DNA of 64,000 nt, from positions 806,001 to 870,000 of the forward strand of contig NZ_CP061725.1 of NCBI RefSeq assembly GCF_014764405.1. The letters are read 5' to 3'. A model generated the notes under the pieces. The model did not search any database. It was not told the origin of the DNA and was given only the letters and a program-made list of their open reading frames with translations. The translations under genes and the position numbers were made by a program. Of the stretch, positions 24,766 to 33,060 are shown piece by piece (within the stretch, counting starts at the first letter, position 1; each line of letters starts with the position of its first letter). The stretch is from Micromonospora craniellae. Lineage in GTDB: Bacteria > Actinomycetota > Actinomycetes > Mycobacteriales > Micromonosporaceae.

Positions 24766-24836
24766 AGGTGGGGACGGGATTTGAACCCGCGTACACGGCT
24801 TTGCAGGCCGTTGCCTCGCCTCTCGGCCACCCCACC
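24766..24836 (-). tRNA. tRNA-Cys (GCA)
   Basis: 71-base cloverleaf, 5' end at 24836. Acceptor GGTGGGG pairs with CCCCACC and is followed by the U73 that cysteinyl-tRNA synthetase requires; anticodon arm ACGGC-CTGCAAA-GCCGT gives GCA; T arm GGTTCAAATCC. CCA not encoded. Confidence 0.95.
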
Positions 24837-24870
24837 GAGGTTGCCCCCGTCACGCGTGGCGGCAGCTCCG

Positions 24871-24943
24871 AGCGGACGACGGGATTCGAACCCGCGACCC
24901 TCACCTTGGCAAGGTGATGCGCTACCAGCTGCGCTACGTCCGC
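24871..24943 (-). tRNA. tRNA-Gly (GCC), second copy
   Basis: Identical 73-base sequence to 24044-24116. First gene of the Gly-Cys-Val series on the minus strand. Anticodon GCC, no encoded CCA. Confidence 0.95.
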
Positions 24944-25153
24944 ACGTCTCCGGTTTTCCGGTGACGGATGAGAACTTTAGCCGAGCGGTGGAACGGTTGC
25001 CAAATCGGGGTCCACCCGGCGCGTCCGGTTTTCCGGCGTGCGTCCGACCTCTCCCGGGCGCGCCCACGACCGAAGTCGCGAGTGTCCGGGTTCCGACTGT
25101 CGCAAGGCGGATCACCAGGGGTTTGGTGACACGCCGTGTGCGCCCCGATGGGC

Positions 25154-25159
25154 TACGGT
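25154..25159 (+). promoter_or_regulatory. -10 element of a leaderless tetR promoter
   Basis: TACGGT followed by 7 bases and the GTG at 25167. No ribosome site is present, so this spacing supports a leaderless transcript and decides the start. Confidence 0.5.
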
Positions 25160-25166
25160 GACGGGC

Positions 25167-25769
25167 GTGACGAGACGTGCGGCCGAGATCCGCCTGGATG
25201 CCCTGCTGCGCACCGCTTGTGACGTGATCGTGCAGCGTGGGCTGGCGAACACCCGAACGGCGGACGTGGCGCAGGCCGCCGGGGTGAGCCAGGCCCTGGT
25301 CTTCTACCACTTCGCCACCAAGGAACGGCTGCTCGCCCAGGCCTTCGCGTACGCGGTCGAGCAGGATCTGGCCCGACTGGACACGGTGACCCGGTCGAGC
25401 GCCCCGCCGCTGACCAAGCTGCGCCGCATCCTGCGGCTCTACACGCCCGCCGGCCGGCCCACCTCCTGGTCCATGTGGATCGACGGCTGGTCGGAGTCGC
25501 TGCGTACCCCGGAGTTGGAGAAGGTCTCCCGCAAGCTCGACCTGCGCTGGCGACAGGACCTCGCCACCGTGATCTCCGACGGGGTCCGTGAGGGCGTCTT
25601 CGAGTGTGCCGACCCGGCCGGCGCGGCCTGGCGGATCAACGCGGTCATGGACGGCCTGGCGGTCCAGCTCGCCGTGCACGACCGGGTGATCTCCCGGCGG
25701 CAGTTCGCCGAGTGGGTCCGCCTGGTGACCGCCCGCGAACTGGGTCTCGACCCCGCGCAGCTCGACTGA
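25167..25769 (+). CDS. TetR/AcrR-family transcriptional regulator
   Basis: Regulator of 200 residues. N-terminal TetR helix-turn-helix (about 8-55): IRLDALLRTACDVIVQRGLA then VAQAAGVSQALVFYHFATKE. The C-terminal part, with LRRILRLYTPAGRPTSWSMW and VFECADPAGAAWRINAVMDG, resembles the BetI-like ligand/dimer domain. It probably represses a nearby gene or itself in response to a small molecule. GTG 25167 fits a leaderless start; GTG 25158 is in frame too. The next gene downstream is broken, so the target is not obvious. Confidence 0.87.
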   Translation: MTRRAAEIRLDALLRTACDVIVQRGLANTRTADVAQAAGVSQALVFYHFATKERLLAQAFAYAVEQDLARLDTVTRSSAPPLTKLRRILRLYTPAGRPTSWSMWIDGWSESLRTPELEKVSRKLDLRWRQDLATVISDGVREGVFECADPAGAAWRINAVMDGLAVQLAVHDRVISRRQFAEWVRLVTARELGLDPAQLD

Positions 25770-25857
25770 GTCCGCACCGGGGCGACGACCCGACGGCCGA
25801 GGTCCGACGCCGGGCGAACGGCCGCCGGAACCGCCCGGCGGCGACGACAATGACGCC

Positions 25858-26269
25858 ATGGACCTGCTCGAGATGTACGTCGTAGCGGTCGCCCACCGGC
25901 GACCAGCTCGGCGACGACCCGGTCGGGGCGGCACGCGACACGGCGGCACAGGCCGAGTTGGCCGCCGCCTCCCCCGGGGCGCTGGCCCGCACCGTGCACC
26001 TCTCGGCCGGCGACACCCCCGCCGAGGAGTACCTGCACCAACTGCTCGCCGAGCATCTCGTGCACGGGTGGGACCTGGCGGTGGCGATCGGCGCCGACCC
26101 GAGGATGGACGCCGACGCGGTCGCCGAGTGTGCGCGCTGGTTCACCGGCACGGTCGGTGACTACCGACGCGACGGGCTGGTGCACGACCGGGTCGGCGTC
26201 CCGGCGCAGGCCGACGAGCAGGACCGGCTGATCGCCGCGTTCGGCCGCTATCCCGGCTGGGCCCCGTGA
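25858..26269 (+). pseudogene. Broken TIGR03086/maleylpyruvate isomerase-type protein
   Basis: The ATG at 25858 opens a family-like N-terminus MDLLEMYVVAVAHR, but the rest lies in another frame, beginning around 25900 with GDQLGDDPVGAARDTAAQAE and continuing to the normal end: EEYLHQLLAEHLVHGWDLAV, then GLVHDRVGVPAQADEQDRL and FGRYPGWAP. The metal-binding His pair of these DinB-fold proteins (EHLVHGWDLA) remains, but the middle of about 60-80 residues and the reading frame are lost. The family normally has about 190 residues. Assignment is from memory. Confidence 0.7.
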
Positions 26270-26377
26270 CGGCACGCCCGACCGCCCGCACCACCGCGAC
26301 CCGGCCCGACACGTACGGCGGCCGGCGCGGGATCACCCGCGCCGCCCGCACCCCCGGTGTGTGAAGTACGCGGACGG

Positions 26378-27286
26378 TCAGCCCAGCCGACCACCGTCAC
26401 GGGGTACCGTGCGCCATCGCTGGCGTGGCCCGGGTTGCCGCTCCCAACGGTCCGCGGCGGCCACCGAGACGCCGTCGGCCGGAACCGGTTCCGGATCCTT
26501 GGTCAACTGCCGCAGCCGCATCAGCAGGCCCACCCCGAGGAACAGCAACAGCCCGCCGAGCAGGAAGGCGACCTCGGTCAGGCCGAGCCCGGCCCCGGTC
26601 TGCGAGACGTTGCCGGCGGCCCCCGCGTCCGGCGCGTCGGCACCGCCCCCGGCGGCACCGGCATCGACCCTCTCCCCCGGCCCCTCCTCCGGCGGGTCCT
26701 CCGTCGGCTGCGGCTCCAACTCCCGGGGCGACTCCGTCGGCGTCACCTCGATCGGGGTGGGCGCCACCGAGGGGCGGGCCGCCCCTCGGCCGACCACGTC
26801 GCGGTTCGCCGTCTGGCGGGACAGCAACCGCAGGTTCTGGTCGTACGCCTCGACGGCGAGCCGCACCTGCCCCTGGTCGGCGTCCCGGGCGAACGAGATC
26901 CGGTACTGCGCGGTCACCGTACGCCCCGGGCAGAGCGTGCCCGGGTCGAGCTGCCGGTCGGTCAACCGGGCCGCGTTGCCCTCGGTCCGCACCTGCACCG
27001 GGAACGAACCGTTCTCCTCGATCCGGTCGATCCGCACCTGGTCCAGCCGCACGCCCTGCACACCGACCACCATCGACCAACGCACCTTGATGCAGCCGCC
27101 CTGGTCCGAGCGGGACACCACGGCGGAGACCGTCTCCACCCGCCCACCGGCGGTGAACCGGTCCGGCAGGCCGCCGAGTTCGGTGGCGAACGCCGCCTGC
27201 GCCGGCGCGGACATGGCCAGGTGCACCCCGGTGACGCAGGCCAGTACCACCCCGATCCGTAGCGTGTTCCGCCACAGCCTTCTCAC
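26378..27286 (-). CDS. Secreted membrane-anchored protein, unknown function
   Basis: Protein of 302 residues that I cannot assign. It has a signal peptide (MRRLWRNTLRIGVVLACVTG, cleavage likely after APAQA), an extracellular beta-rich domain (about 32-170) with two Cys (GGCIKVRW and GTLCPGRT) that may pair, a Pro/Glu/Thr-rich linker (about 175-230), one membrane helix (LTEVAFLLGGLLLFLGVGLL) and a short basic cytoplasmic tail. It therefore sits outside the cell on a stalk. The GTG start has AGGAGGACGGATC upstream. It stands alone, divergent from the methyltransferase. Confidence 0.75.
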   Translation of the reverse strand: MRRLWRNTLRIGVVLACVTGVHLAMSAPAQAAFATELGGLPDRFTAGGRVETVSAVVSRSDQGGCIKVRWSMVVGVQGVRLDQVRIDRIEENGSFPVQVRTEGNAARLTDRQLDPGTLCPGRTVTAQYRISFARDADQGQVRLAVEAYDQNLRLLSRQTANRDVVGRGAARPSVAPTPIEVTPTESPRELEPQPTEDPPEEGPGERVDAGAAGGGADAPDAGAAGNVSQTGAGLGLTEVAFLLGGLLLFLGVGLLMRLRQLTKDPEPVPADGVSVAAADRWERQPGPRQRWRTVPRDGGRLG

Positions 27287-27447
27287 GATCCGTCCTCCTG
27301 TTGGTCGCCTCCATCGGCCACGCTATGAGGGCCGGACGCCAGCCGGTAGACGGGCGTGTTCGCACGTGGTGTGAAGCAAGATGCCCCTTTTCACGCACGG
27401 TATTGAACTGATCACCCGACACCCGCGACACGCCGAACAGGGTCACG

Positions 27448-28131
27448 ATGGACAATCAGCGGGTGTCCGCGCTCTCCACCGCTTTCGTCCAACTGCACGC
27501 CCGGCTCGGCCCCGTCGCCTTCGTACCCGAGGTGCGGCTGCACCAGGCGGACGAGCCGATCGGCCTGTGGGAGCTGACCGAGGGCGAGTTCCGCAGCGAC
27601 CGGCCACCGCCGTTCTGGGCCTTCGCCTGGGCCGGCGGCCAGGGCCTCGCCCGGTACGTCACCGATCATCCGGCGCTCGTCGCCGGCCGGCGGGTCCTCG
27701 ACCTGGCCTCCGGCTCCGGCCTGGTGGCCATCGCCGCCGCCCGGGCCGGCGCCGCCGCCGTGCGCGCGGTGGAGGTCGACGAACTGGCCGTCGCGGCGGT
27801 CGCGCTCAACGCCGAGGCCAACGGCGTACGCGTCGACGCCGAACTCGGCGACGTCCTCGATCGGGACGCCGGGGACGCCGAGGTGGTCCTCGCCGGGGAC
27901 GTGTTCTACAGCGAGGCGATGGCCAACCGGGTGCTGCGGTTCCTGCTGCGCGCCACCCGGTCCGGCGCCACCGTGCTGGTCGGCGATCCCGGACGGGCCT
28001 TCCTGCCCAAGGATCGCTTCGACGAACTGGCCGCCTACGACGTGCCGGTCAGCGAGGCGCTGGAGAGCGTACGGGTGAAGCGCACCACGGTGTGGCGGCT
28101 GCGCGCGGGACGGCCCTCGGCGGCCCGCTAG
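27448..28131 (+). CDS. Class I SAM-dependent methyltransferase
   Basis: Protein of 227 residues resembling nicotinamide N-methyltransferase/ETFB-lysine methyltransferase-like enzymes. Motif I is RRVLDLASGSGLVAIAAARA (about 80-99), the acidic end of beta-2 is RAVEVDELAV, then ELGDVLDRDA, and the catalytic-loop position VVLAGDVFYSEAM. The substrate may be a protein lysine or a small amine; the sequence does not decide. Its stop codon overlaps the -10 box of the next gene, a P450, so the two are adjacent but separately promoted. Confidence 0.83.
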   Translation: MDNQRVSALSTAFVQLHARLGPVAFVPEVRLHQADEPIGLWELTEGEFRSDRPPPFWAFAWAGGQGLARYVTDHPALVAGRRVLDLASGSGLVAIAAARAGAAAVRAVEVDELAVAAVALNAEANGVRVDAELGDVLDRDAGDAEVVLAGDVFYSEAMANRVLRFLLRATRSGATVLVGDPGRAFLPKDRFDELAAYDVPVSEALESVRVKRTTVWRLRAGRPSAAR

Positions 28132-28134
28132 CGT
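28129..28134 (+). promoter_or_regulatory. -10 element of a leaderless P450 promoter
   Basis: TAGCGT, overlapping the TAG stop of the methyltransferase gene, then 6 bases and the GTG start of the P450. No ribosome site precedes the start. Confidence 0.45.
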
Positions 28135-28140
28135 GACGCG

Positions 28141-29328
28141 GTGCTGTTCCGCGCCTGGGAGCAGGCCCCGGAGGCGACCGGAAGCGCCGGGGCCGGTGCC
28201 GACGTGGCCCGGGTCGTCGACCACGTCGGCGGCGTACACCTGCTGGTGACCCGGCACGCGTTGGTGCGGCAGGTGCTGACCGACCAGGTGACGTACCGGC
28301 CGGACAACGCCCTGGACGCGGTGACCCCGATCCCGGTGGCCGCGCTGCGGGTCCTCGCCGCGCACCGGTTCCGGTTGCCGCCCACGCTGGCCAACAACGG
28401 CGGCGCCGACCACCCGGAGATCCGCGCGCTGGTCGCCGACGCGCTGCACCCGAGGCGGGTGGCCGACCAGCGGGACTGGCTCGCCGCGCTGGTCCGTCGG
28501 CGGGTGGCCGGCCTGGACGCCGCGCTGGACGAGGGCGTACCCGTCGACCTGCACGCCGGGCTCGCCGCGGACCTGCCGCTGCTGGTCCTGGCCCGGCTGG
28601 TCGAACTGCCCGACGCGCCGGTGGCGGCGGTGAAGGAGTTCGCCCGCGCCGCGCTGGAGCTGTTCTGGGCACCGCTGGACGCCGACCGACAGCAGGCCCT
28701 GGCCGTCGAGGTGGGTCGCTTCCACCGGGTACTGCGCGAGTTCGCGGCCACCGGCGGCGGCCTCGCCGCGTCGCTGCGGGACGCCGGGCACCCGCCCGAC
28801 GTGGTGGGCGGCGCGCTGTTCTTCCTGCTGGTCGCCGGCCAGGAGACCACGTCGCAGTTGCTCACCCTGCTGATGCACCGGCTGATCGGGGAACCGGCCG
28901 TACTCGCCGGGCTGCGCGACGGCTCGGTGGCGGTCGCCGACGTGGTCGAGGAGGGGCTGCGGCTGGAACCGCCGATCGTCACCTGGCGGCGCGTCGCCGC
29001 CGTCGACACCACGCTGGGCGGGACGGCGGTGGCGGCGGGCACCAGCGTGGTGCTCTGGCTGGGCCGCGCCGGACGCGACCCGGGCGTGGTGGAGTCGCCG
29101 GACGGGTTCCGGCCGGGGCAGCGCGGGTCACGCCGGCACCTGGCCTTCGGCGCGGGTGTGCACCGCTGCGTGGGCGACCAGCTCGCCCGGATGGAGGCGG
29201 CGACCGTGGTGACCGAGGCCGCCCCGCTGCTGGCCCGGGTACGCGTGCTCCGCGCACCCCGCTACCCGGACAACCTCACCTTCCGGATGCCGGACGCTCT
29301 GGTCGTGACGCGCGACCCGCTCAGGTGA
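28141..29328 (+). CDS. Cytochrome P450
   Basis: Haem monooxygenase of 395 residues, a normal length for soluble bacterial P450s. The I-helix oxygen motif is LLVAGQETTSQ, the K-helix ExxR is EEGLRLEPP, and the haem loop is FGAGVHRCVGDQLARME with the thiolate ligand Cys343. It needs a ferredoxin and reductase from elsewhere. It is convergent with bioD, bioF at 12 bases' distance. P450 BioI (CYP107H) of bacilli makes pimeloyl-ACP for biotin, so a role in biotin precursor supply is possible, but this is inference from position alone. Confidence 0.92.
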   Translation: MLFRAWEQAPEATGSAGAGADVARVVDHVGGVHLLVTRHALVRQVLTDQVTYRPDNALDAVTPIPVAALRVLAAHRFRLPPTLANNGGADHPEIRALVADALHPRRVADQRDWLAALVRRRVAGLDAALDEGVPVDLHAGLAADLPLLVLARLVELPDAPVAAVKEFARAALELFWAPLDADRQQALAVEVGRFHRVLREFAATGGGLAASLRDAGHPPDVVGGALFFLLVAGQETTSQLLTLLMHRLIGEPAVLAGLRDGSVAVADVVEEGLRLEPPIVTWRRVAAVDTTLGGTAVAAGTSVVLWLGRAGRDPGVVESPDGFRPGQRGSRRHLAFGAGVHRCVGDQLARMEAATVVTEAAPLLARVRVLRAPRYPDNLTFRMPDALVVTRDPLR

Positions 29329-29358
29329 TCTCGTCGGCCTCAGTTGATCTCGTCGGCC
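29326..29358. repeat. Short duplication at the bioD/P450 junction
   Basis: TGATCTCGTCGGCC at 29326-29339 recurs at 29345-29358, a 19-base period. The first copy includes the P450 stop codon; the second covers the last codons of bioD. It looks like a local tandem duplication that extended or reset the bioD end. Confidence 0.6.
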
Positions 29359-30068
29359 CAGGCCCGCCAGTCGTCGAGCACGCCGTACAGCGCGGGGGTG
29401 AGCCAGCCCGGCGCGGACCGCCGGAACACGCCCGGATCCATCGCCCCGGCCCCGGACGGCAGCGCGCCGAGCAGGTTCGGCAGCAGGTCGCTGACGTTGG
29501 CCCAGTGCACCAGCTCCGGGTCGGCCGGCCAGGCGCCGATCACCACCCCCGCCGGCACCGCCCGCCGGTCCAGCGCCTCCAGGGTGAGCGCGGTGTGGTT
29601 GATGGTGCCCAGCCCGGCACGGGCCACCACCACCGCCGGGGCGCCCAACGACACCGCCAGGTCGGCCACCGTCCACGCCTCGCCCGAGGGGCGCAGCCCC
29701 ATCGGTACGAGCAGCCCGCCGGCCCCCTCGACCAGCACGAGGTCGTGCTTGTCCGCCTCCTCGCGGATCGCGTCGACGGCGTTGTACAGCTCCAGCGGCG
29801 GCAGCTCGGCCACCCGGGCGGCGGCCAGCGGGGCGAGCGGATCGGGGTAGGCGGCCAGGGTGCGGGCCGTCATCGGGGCGGAGAGCCGGGTGACCGCCTC
29901 GACGTCGCCGGGCTCCCCGGTGGCCGTACCGGTCTGGCCGGGTTTGATCACCGCCACCCGCAGCCCGGCCGCCTGCGCGGCGGCCGCTATCGCCGCGGTC
30001 ACCACCGTCTTGCCGACCTCGGTGTCGGTCCCGGTGACCAGCACCGGTCCGCGCCACTGATCCGTCAT
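29340..30068 (-). CDS. bioD: Dethiobiotin synthetase
   Basis: ATP-dependent enzyme of 242 residues that closes the ureido ring, turning 7,8-diaminopelargonic acid and CO2 into dethiobiotin. P-loop VLVTGTDTEVGKTVVTAAIA at residues 9-28, substrate lysine in VAVIKPGQTG, and VLVEGAGGLLVPMG for Mg/ATP. ATG 30068 is chosen because it overlaps the bioF stop as ATGA, a translational coupling; an ATG at 30077 would add three residues. No bioA (diaminopelargonate transaminase) gene is present in the window, so that step is encoded elsewhere. Confidence 0.93.
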   Translation of the reverse strand: MTDQWRGPVLVTGTDTEVGKTVVTAAIAAAAQAAGLRVAVIKPGQTGTATGEPGDVEAVTRLSAPMTARTLAAYPDPLAPLAAARVAELPPLELYNAVDAIREEADKHDLVLVEGAGGLLVPMGLRPSGEAWTVADLAVSLGAPAVVVARAGLGTINHTALTLEALDRRAVPAGVVIGAWPADPELVHWANVSDLLPNLLGALPSGAGAMDPGVFRRSAPGWLTPALYGVLDDWRAWADEIN

Positions 30069-31207
30069 GGCGCACATTCCACGATGACCTCCAGGGCCCG
30101 CTCGAAATCCGCCCGCGACGGCCCGGCACCGATGGTCAGCCGCAGCCGGGAACGGCTGTCCGGAGTGGAGGGCGGCCGGAAGCAGCCGACCGCCACGCCC
30201 GTCTCGCGGCAGGCGGCGGCCCAGTCGGTCGCCGCCTCCGGGCCGGGCGCGGTGACCGAGACGACGGCGGCGTCCGGGGCGGAGACGTCCAGGCCGGCGG
30301 CGCGCAGGCGGTCCACCGCGAGCGCGGCCCGGGCGGCCAACTCGGCCCGGAGGCCGTCGCCGTCGCGGGCCAGCCCGACGGCGGCGTGCACCCCGGCGGC
30401 CACAGCCGGCGGCAGGGCGGTGTCGTAGATGAAGGTCCGCGCCGTCTCCACCAGGTGCCTGACGAACTCGGCCGGACCGGCCACCACCCCGCCGGCGCCA
30501 CCGAGCGCCTTGGACAGGGTGGCGGTGACCACCACGTCCGGCTCGCCGGTCAGCCCGGCGGCGGCCACCGCGCCGGCCCCGGTCGGGCCGACGACACCGA
30601 GCGCGTGCGCGTCGTCGACCAGCAGCACCGCACCGTGCACGCGGGCGGTCGCGTGCAGCCGCGCCAGCGGCGCCAGGTCACCGTCGACGGAGAAGACCGA
30701 CTCGGTGACCACCACCGCCGGACGGTCGGGGGCCGCAGCCAGGGCCGTCGCGACCGCGTCGACGTCGGCGTGCGGGGTCACCACGGTCTCCGCGCCGGAG
30801 ATCCGGCACCCGTCGATCAGGCTGGCGTGGTTGTGCGCGTCGGAGACCAGCAGCGTGCGGGGGCGCACCAGGGCCCGGACCGCGCCGAGGTTGGCCAGGT
30901 AGCCGGAGGAGAAGACCAGCGACCGGTCGACGCCGAGCCAGTCGGCGAGGGTCTCCTCCAACGCGTGGTGGGCGCCGGTGGAGCCACGGACCAGCCGCGA
31001 ACCGGTCGCGCCCAGCCCGTACTCGGACAGCGCCTTCGCCGCCGCGGCGACCACCTCGGGGTGTGCGGACAGGCCCAGGTAGTCGTTGCCGGCCAGGTCC
31101 ACCACGGCGTCGTCGGCGGTACGCGGAGACAAGCGGCGGGTGAGTCCCGCCTTCGCCCGCAGGTCGGCGCGGCGTGCCAGGGCCGCCAGCCAGTCCGCCA
31201 CCACCAC
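30065..31207 (-). CDS. bioF: 8-amino-7-oxononanoate synthase
   Basis: PLP enzyme of 380 residues that condenses pimeloyl-thioester with L-alanine, the first committed step of the biotin ring pathway. AONS motifs in order: DLAGNDYLGLSAHP, GATGSRLVRGSTGAHHALE, FSSGYLANLGAV, LLVSDAHNHASLIDGCR, VDDAHALGVVG, and TATLSKALGGAGG with the PLP lysine. GTG 31207 is the start, with a GGGGAAGGGG purine run upstream. It forms a coupled pair with bioD and is divergent from bioB, the two starts lying 191 bases apart, so one control region can serve the whole cluster. Confidence 0.94.
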   Translation of the reverse strand: MVVADWLAALARRADLRAKAGLTRRLSPRTADDAVVDLAGNDYLGLSAHPEVVAAAAKALSEYGLGATGSRLVRGSTGAHHALEETLADWLGVDRSLVFSSGYLANLGAVRALVRPRTLLVSDAHNHASLIDGCRISGAETVVTPHADVDAVATALAAAPDRPAVVVTESVFSVDGDLAPLARLHATARVHGAVLLVDDAHALGVVGPTGAGAVAAAGLTGEPDVVVTATLSKALGGAGGVVAGPAEFVRHLVETARTFIYDTALPPAVAAGVHAAVGLARDGDGLRAELAARAALAVDRLRAAGLDVSAPDAAVVSVTAPGPEAATDWAAACRETGVAVGCFRPPSTPDSRSRLRLTIGAGPSRADFERALEVIVECAP

Positions 31208-31385
31208 GCCCCTTCCCCGCCGGTTCCCACCGTCAGGCGTCGTCGCCCGGTCGCACGCTGTCGCCCCGGGCGCTTCCGCCGGGCGAAGTTACCACCCGTC
31301 CGGGCTGTCCCGGCGTGGCGGCGTCCGGCTCGCCGGAGGGCACCGGAGCGGGGCCGCGCGCGTTTCCGCCCGTCGGACGGCCTTG

Positions 31386-31391
31386 TAGGGT
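31386..31391 (+). promoter_or_regulatory. -10 element of a leaderless bioB promoter
   Basis: TAGGGT followed by 7 bases and the ATG of bioB, without any ribosome site. It decides the start at 31399 over the longer open frame to 31174. Confidence 0.55.
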
Positions 31392-31398
31392 ACGTGCC

Positions 31399-32394
31399 AT
31401 GCCAGAGATCCTCGACCAGGCCCGTACCCAGGTGCTGGAGGGTGGCGTCGGTCTGGACCAGGCCGGTGTCCTCGCGGTGCTGAACCTGCCCGACGAGCAC
31501 CTGACCGCCACGCTCCAACTCGCCCACGAGGTGCGGATGCGCTGGTGCGGTCCGGAGGTCGAGGTCGAGGGCATCGTCTCGCTGAAGACCGGCGGCTGCC
31601 CGGAGGACTGCCACTTCTGCTCGCAGTCCGGACTGTTCACCTCGCCGGTGCGCTCGGTCTGGCTGGACATCCCCTCGCTGGTCGAGGCGGCCAAGCAGAC
31701 CGCCGCGACCGGGGCGACCGAGTTCTGCATCGTGGCCGCCGTACGCGGCCCGGACGCCCGGCTGATGACGCAGATGCGCGAGGGCGTCGCCGCGATCAAG
31801 GCCGAGGTCGACATCCAGGTCGCCGCCTCGCTCGGCATGCTCAGCCAGGAGCAGGTCGACGAACTGGTCGACGTGGGTGTGCACCGGTACAACCACAACC
31901 TGGAGACCTGCCGGTCGTACTTCCCGAACGTGGTCACCACGCACTCCTGGGAGGAGCGCTGGGAGACCCTGCGGATGGTCCGCGAATCCGGCATGGAGGT
32001 CTGCTGCGGTGGCATCCTCGGCCTCGGCGAGACGGTCGAACAGCGGGCCGAGTTCGCCGCCCAGCTCGCCGAGCTGGACCCGCACGAGGTGCCGCTGAAC
32101 TTCCTCAACCCCCGGCCGGGCACCCCGCTCGGTGACCGCCCGGTGGTCGAGGGCAAGGACGCGCTGCGGGCCATCGCCGCGTTCCGGCTGGCCATGCCGC
32201 GCACCATCCTGCGGTACGCGGGCGGCCGGGAGATCACCCTCGGTGACCTGGGCACCCGGGACGGCCTGCTCGGCGGCATCAACGCGGTGATCGTCGGCAA
32301 CTACCTGACCACCCTCGGTCGACCGGCCACCGACGACCTCAAGATGCTCGACGACCTCAAGATGCCGGTCAAGGCGCTGTCGGCGACGCTCTGA
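31399..32394 (+). CDS. bioB: Biotin synthase
   Basis: Radical-SAM enzyme of 331 residues that inserts sulfur into dethiobiotin, the last step of biotin synthesis. The SAM cluster motif CPEDCHFC is at Cys67/71/74. The second-cluster ligands lie in KTGGCPED.., FCIVAAVRGP and the YNHNLETCRSYF region; GGILGLGETVEQR and NFLNPRPGTPLG are also typical. ATG 31399 fits a leaderless transcript. The stop overlaps the start of a small zinc-ribbon gene (TGATG), so they are translated together. Confidence 0.96.
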   Translation: MPEILDQARTQVLEGGVGLDQAGVLAVLNLPDEHLTATLQLAHEVRMRWCGPEVEVEGIVSLKTGGCPEDCHFCSQSGLFTSPVRSVWLDIPSLVEAAKQTAATGATEFCIVAAVRGPDARLMTQMREGVAAIKAEVDIQVAASLGMLSQEQVDELVDVGVHRYNHNLETCRSYFPNVVTTHSWEERWETLRMVRESGMEVCCGGILGLGETVEQRAEFAAQLAELDPHEVPLNFLNPRPGTPLGDRPVVEGKDALRAIAAFRLAMPRTILRYAGGREITLGDLGTRDGLLGGINAVIVGNYLTTLGRPATDDLKMLDDLKMPVKALSATL

Positions 32395-32594
32395 TGCCGA
32401 TGGGCGAGTTGGTCGGGACGTGGTGCGACCGCTGCGGCGAGGCCGTGGCGACCGGCACGCACCAGGGCTGCGCGGCGGCCCGGGTGCTCGAACCGCCCCG
32501 GTACTGCGCCGGATGCCGACGCCGGATGAAGGTGCAGGTGCTACCGGTCGGCTGGTCCGCGACCTGCGTAGAGCACGGCGAACGGCGAGGCTGA
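32394..32594 (+). CDS. Zinc-ribbon protein, probable BsaP-type biotin synthase helper
   Basis: Protein of 66 residues with three Cys pairs or similar: WCDRCGEA, HQGC, YCAGCRRRM and TCVEHGE. This suggests a small zinc ribbon or Fe-S site. It overlaps bioB by one base (TGATG). A small Cys-rich protein encoded directly after bioB in actinomycetes has been described as biotin synthase auxiliary protein (BsaP), needed for BioB function; position and pattern match, but the assignment is from memory of that family. It is cytoplasmic. Confidence 0.7.
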   Translation: MPMGELVGTWCDRCGEAVATGTHQGCAAARVLEPPRYCAGCRRRMKVQVLPVGWSATCVEHGERRG

Positions 32595-33060
32595 GGCGTG
32601 ACGTTACGCGGACAGGCGGTGACCCTGCGGCCGGCGAGCGCCGGCGGCCGTTCTCGGGTGGTTGGTCATCGGGTCTCGCCCCGACCAGCCGGAGGAGATG
32701 GCACAAGCTTGCCTGCCGAACGGGCCGACCGATCTCAGGCGAACGGTCCGACCTGGGCGGACGGGCGGGTCCCGTGTCGGGGCGTCGGGGTGGAATCAGG
32801 GTCCGCGTGCGGCGTGTCGGTGTAACACGATTCGGCCCTGAGACGCTCCTCGCCCCGGCCCGCTCTTGGCCCGATTTCGGCGTGGCGTTCGCCCGGTCGC
32901 GATCGGCCTTCCCAAACGGGTGAGCGCCAGATTACATTGCTAGTCATCCATGGGAGCGCTCCCGGTCCTGCTGGAGCCACTCTGCCACCACCGCCGGCAG
33001 CCGTCCACCCCGATGCGACCGCGTCGACGCTGCCTGCCCCACACCGACAGGAGCAGCCGC
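32595..33060. other. Intergenic region, promoter of the GH9 cellulase
   Basis: About 465 bases after the biotin operon. No open frame is convincing. The final 110 bases hold a CebR-type palindrome (32951-32964) and the leader of the cellulase gene with an AGGAGC ribosome site. No terminator for the bioB transcript was found. Confidence 0.5.
32951..32964. promoter_or_regulatory. CebR box upstream of the GH9 cellulase
   Basis: TGGGAGCGCTCCCG, 13 of 14 bases of the CebR/CelR consensus TGGGAGCGCTCCCA. It lies 97 bases before the cellulase start. CebR is encoded at 40162. The match predicts repression unless cellobiose or a related sugar is present. Confidence 0.85.

Noticed and set aside
23931..24943. 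tRNA genes as an integration site of a mobile element
   Set aside because: No integrase, no att-like partial tRNA copy; the second copies are full genes.
31208..31398. Riboswitch in the bioF/bioB gap
   Set aside because: No conserved aptamer seen; bioB has a leaderless start, leaving no 5' leader. A protein repressor is more likely.
32950..33060. ATG 32950 as the cellulase start
   Set aside because: It lies on the CebR box and gives 37 residues before the true start with its ribosome site and signal peptide.
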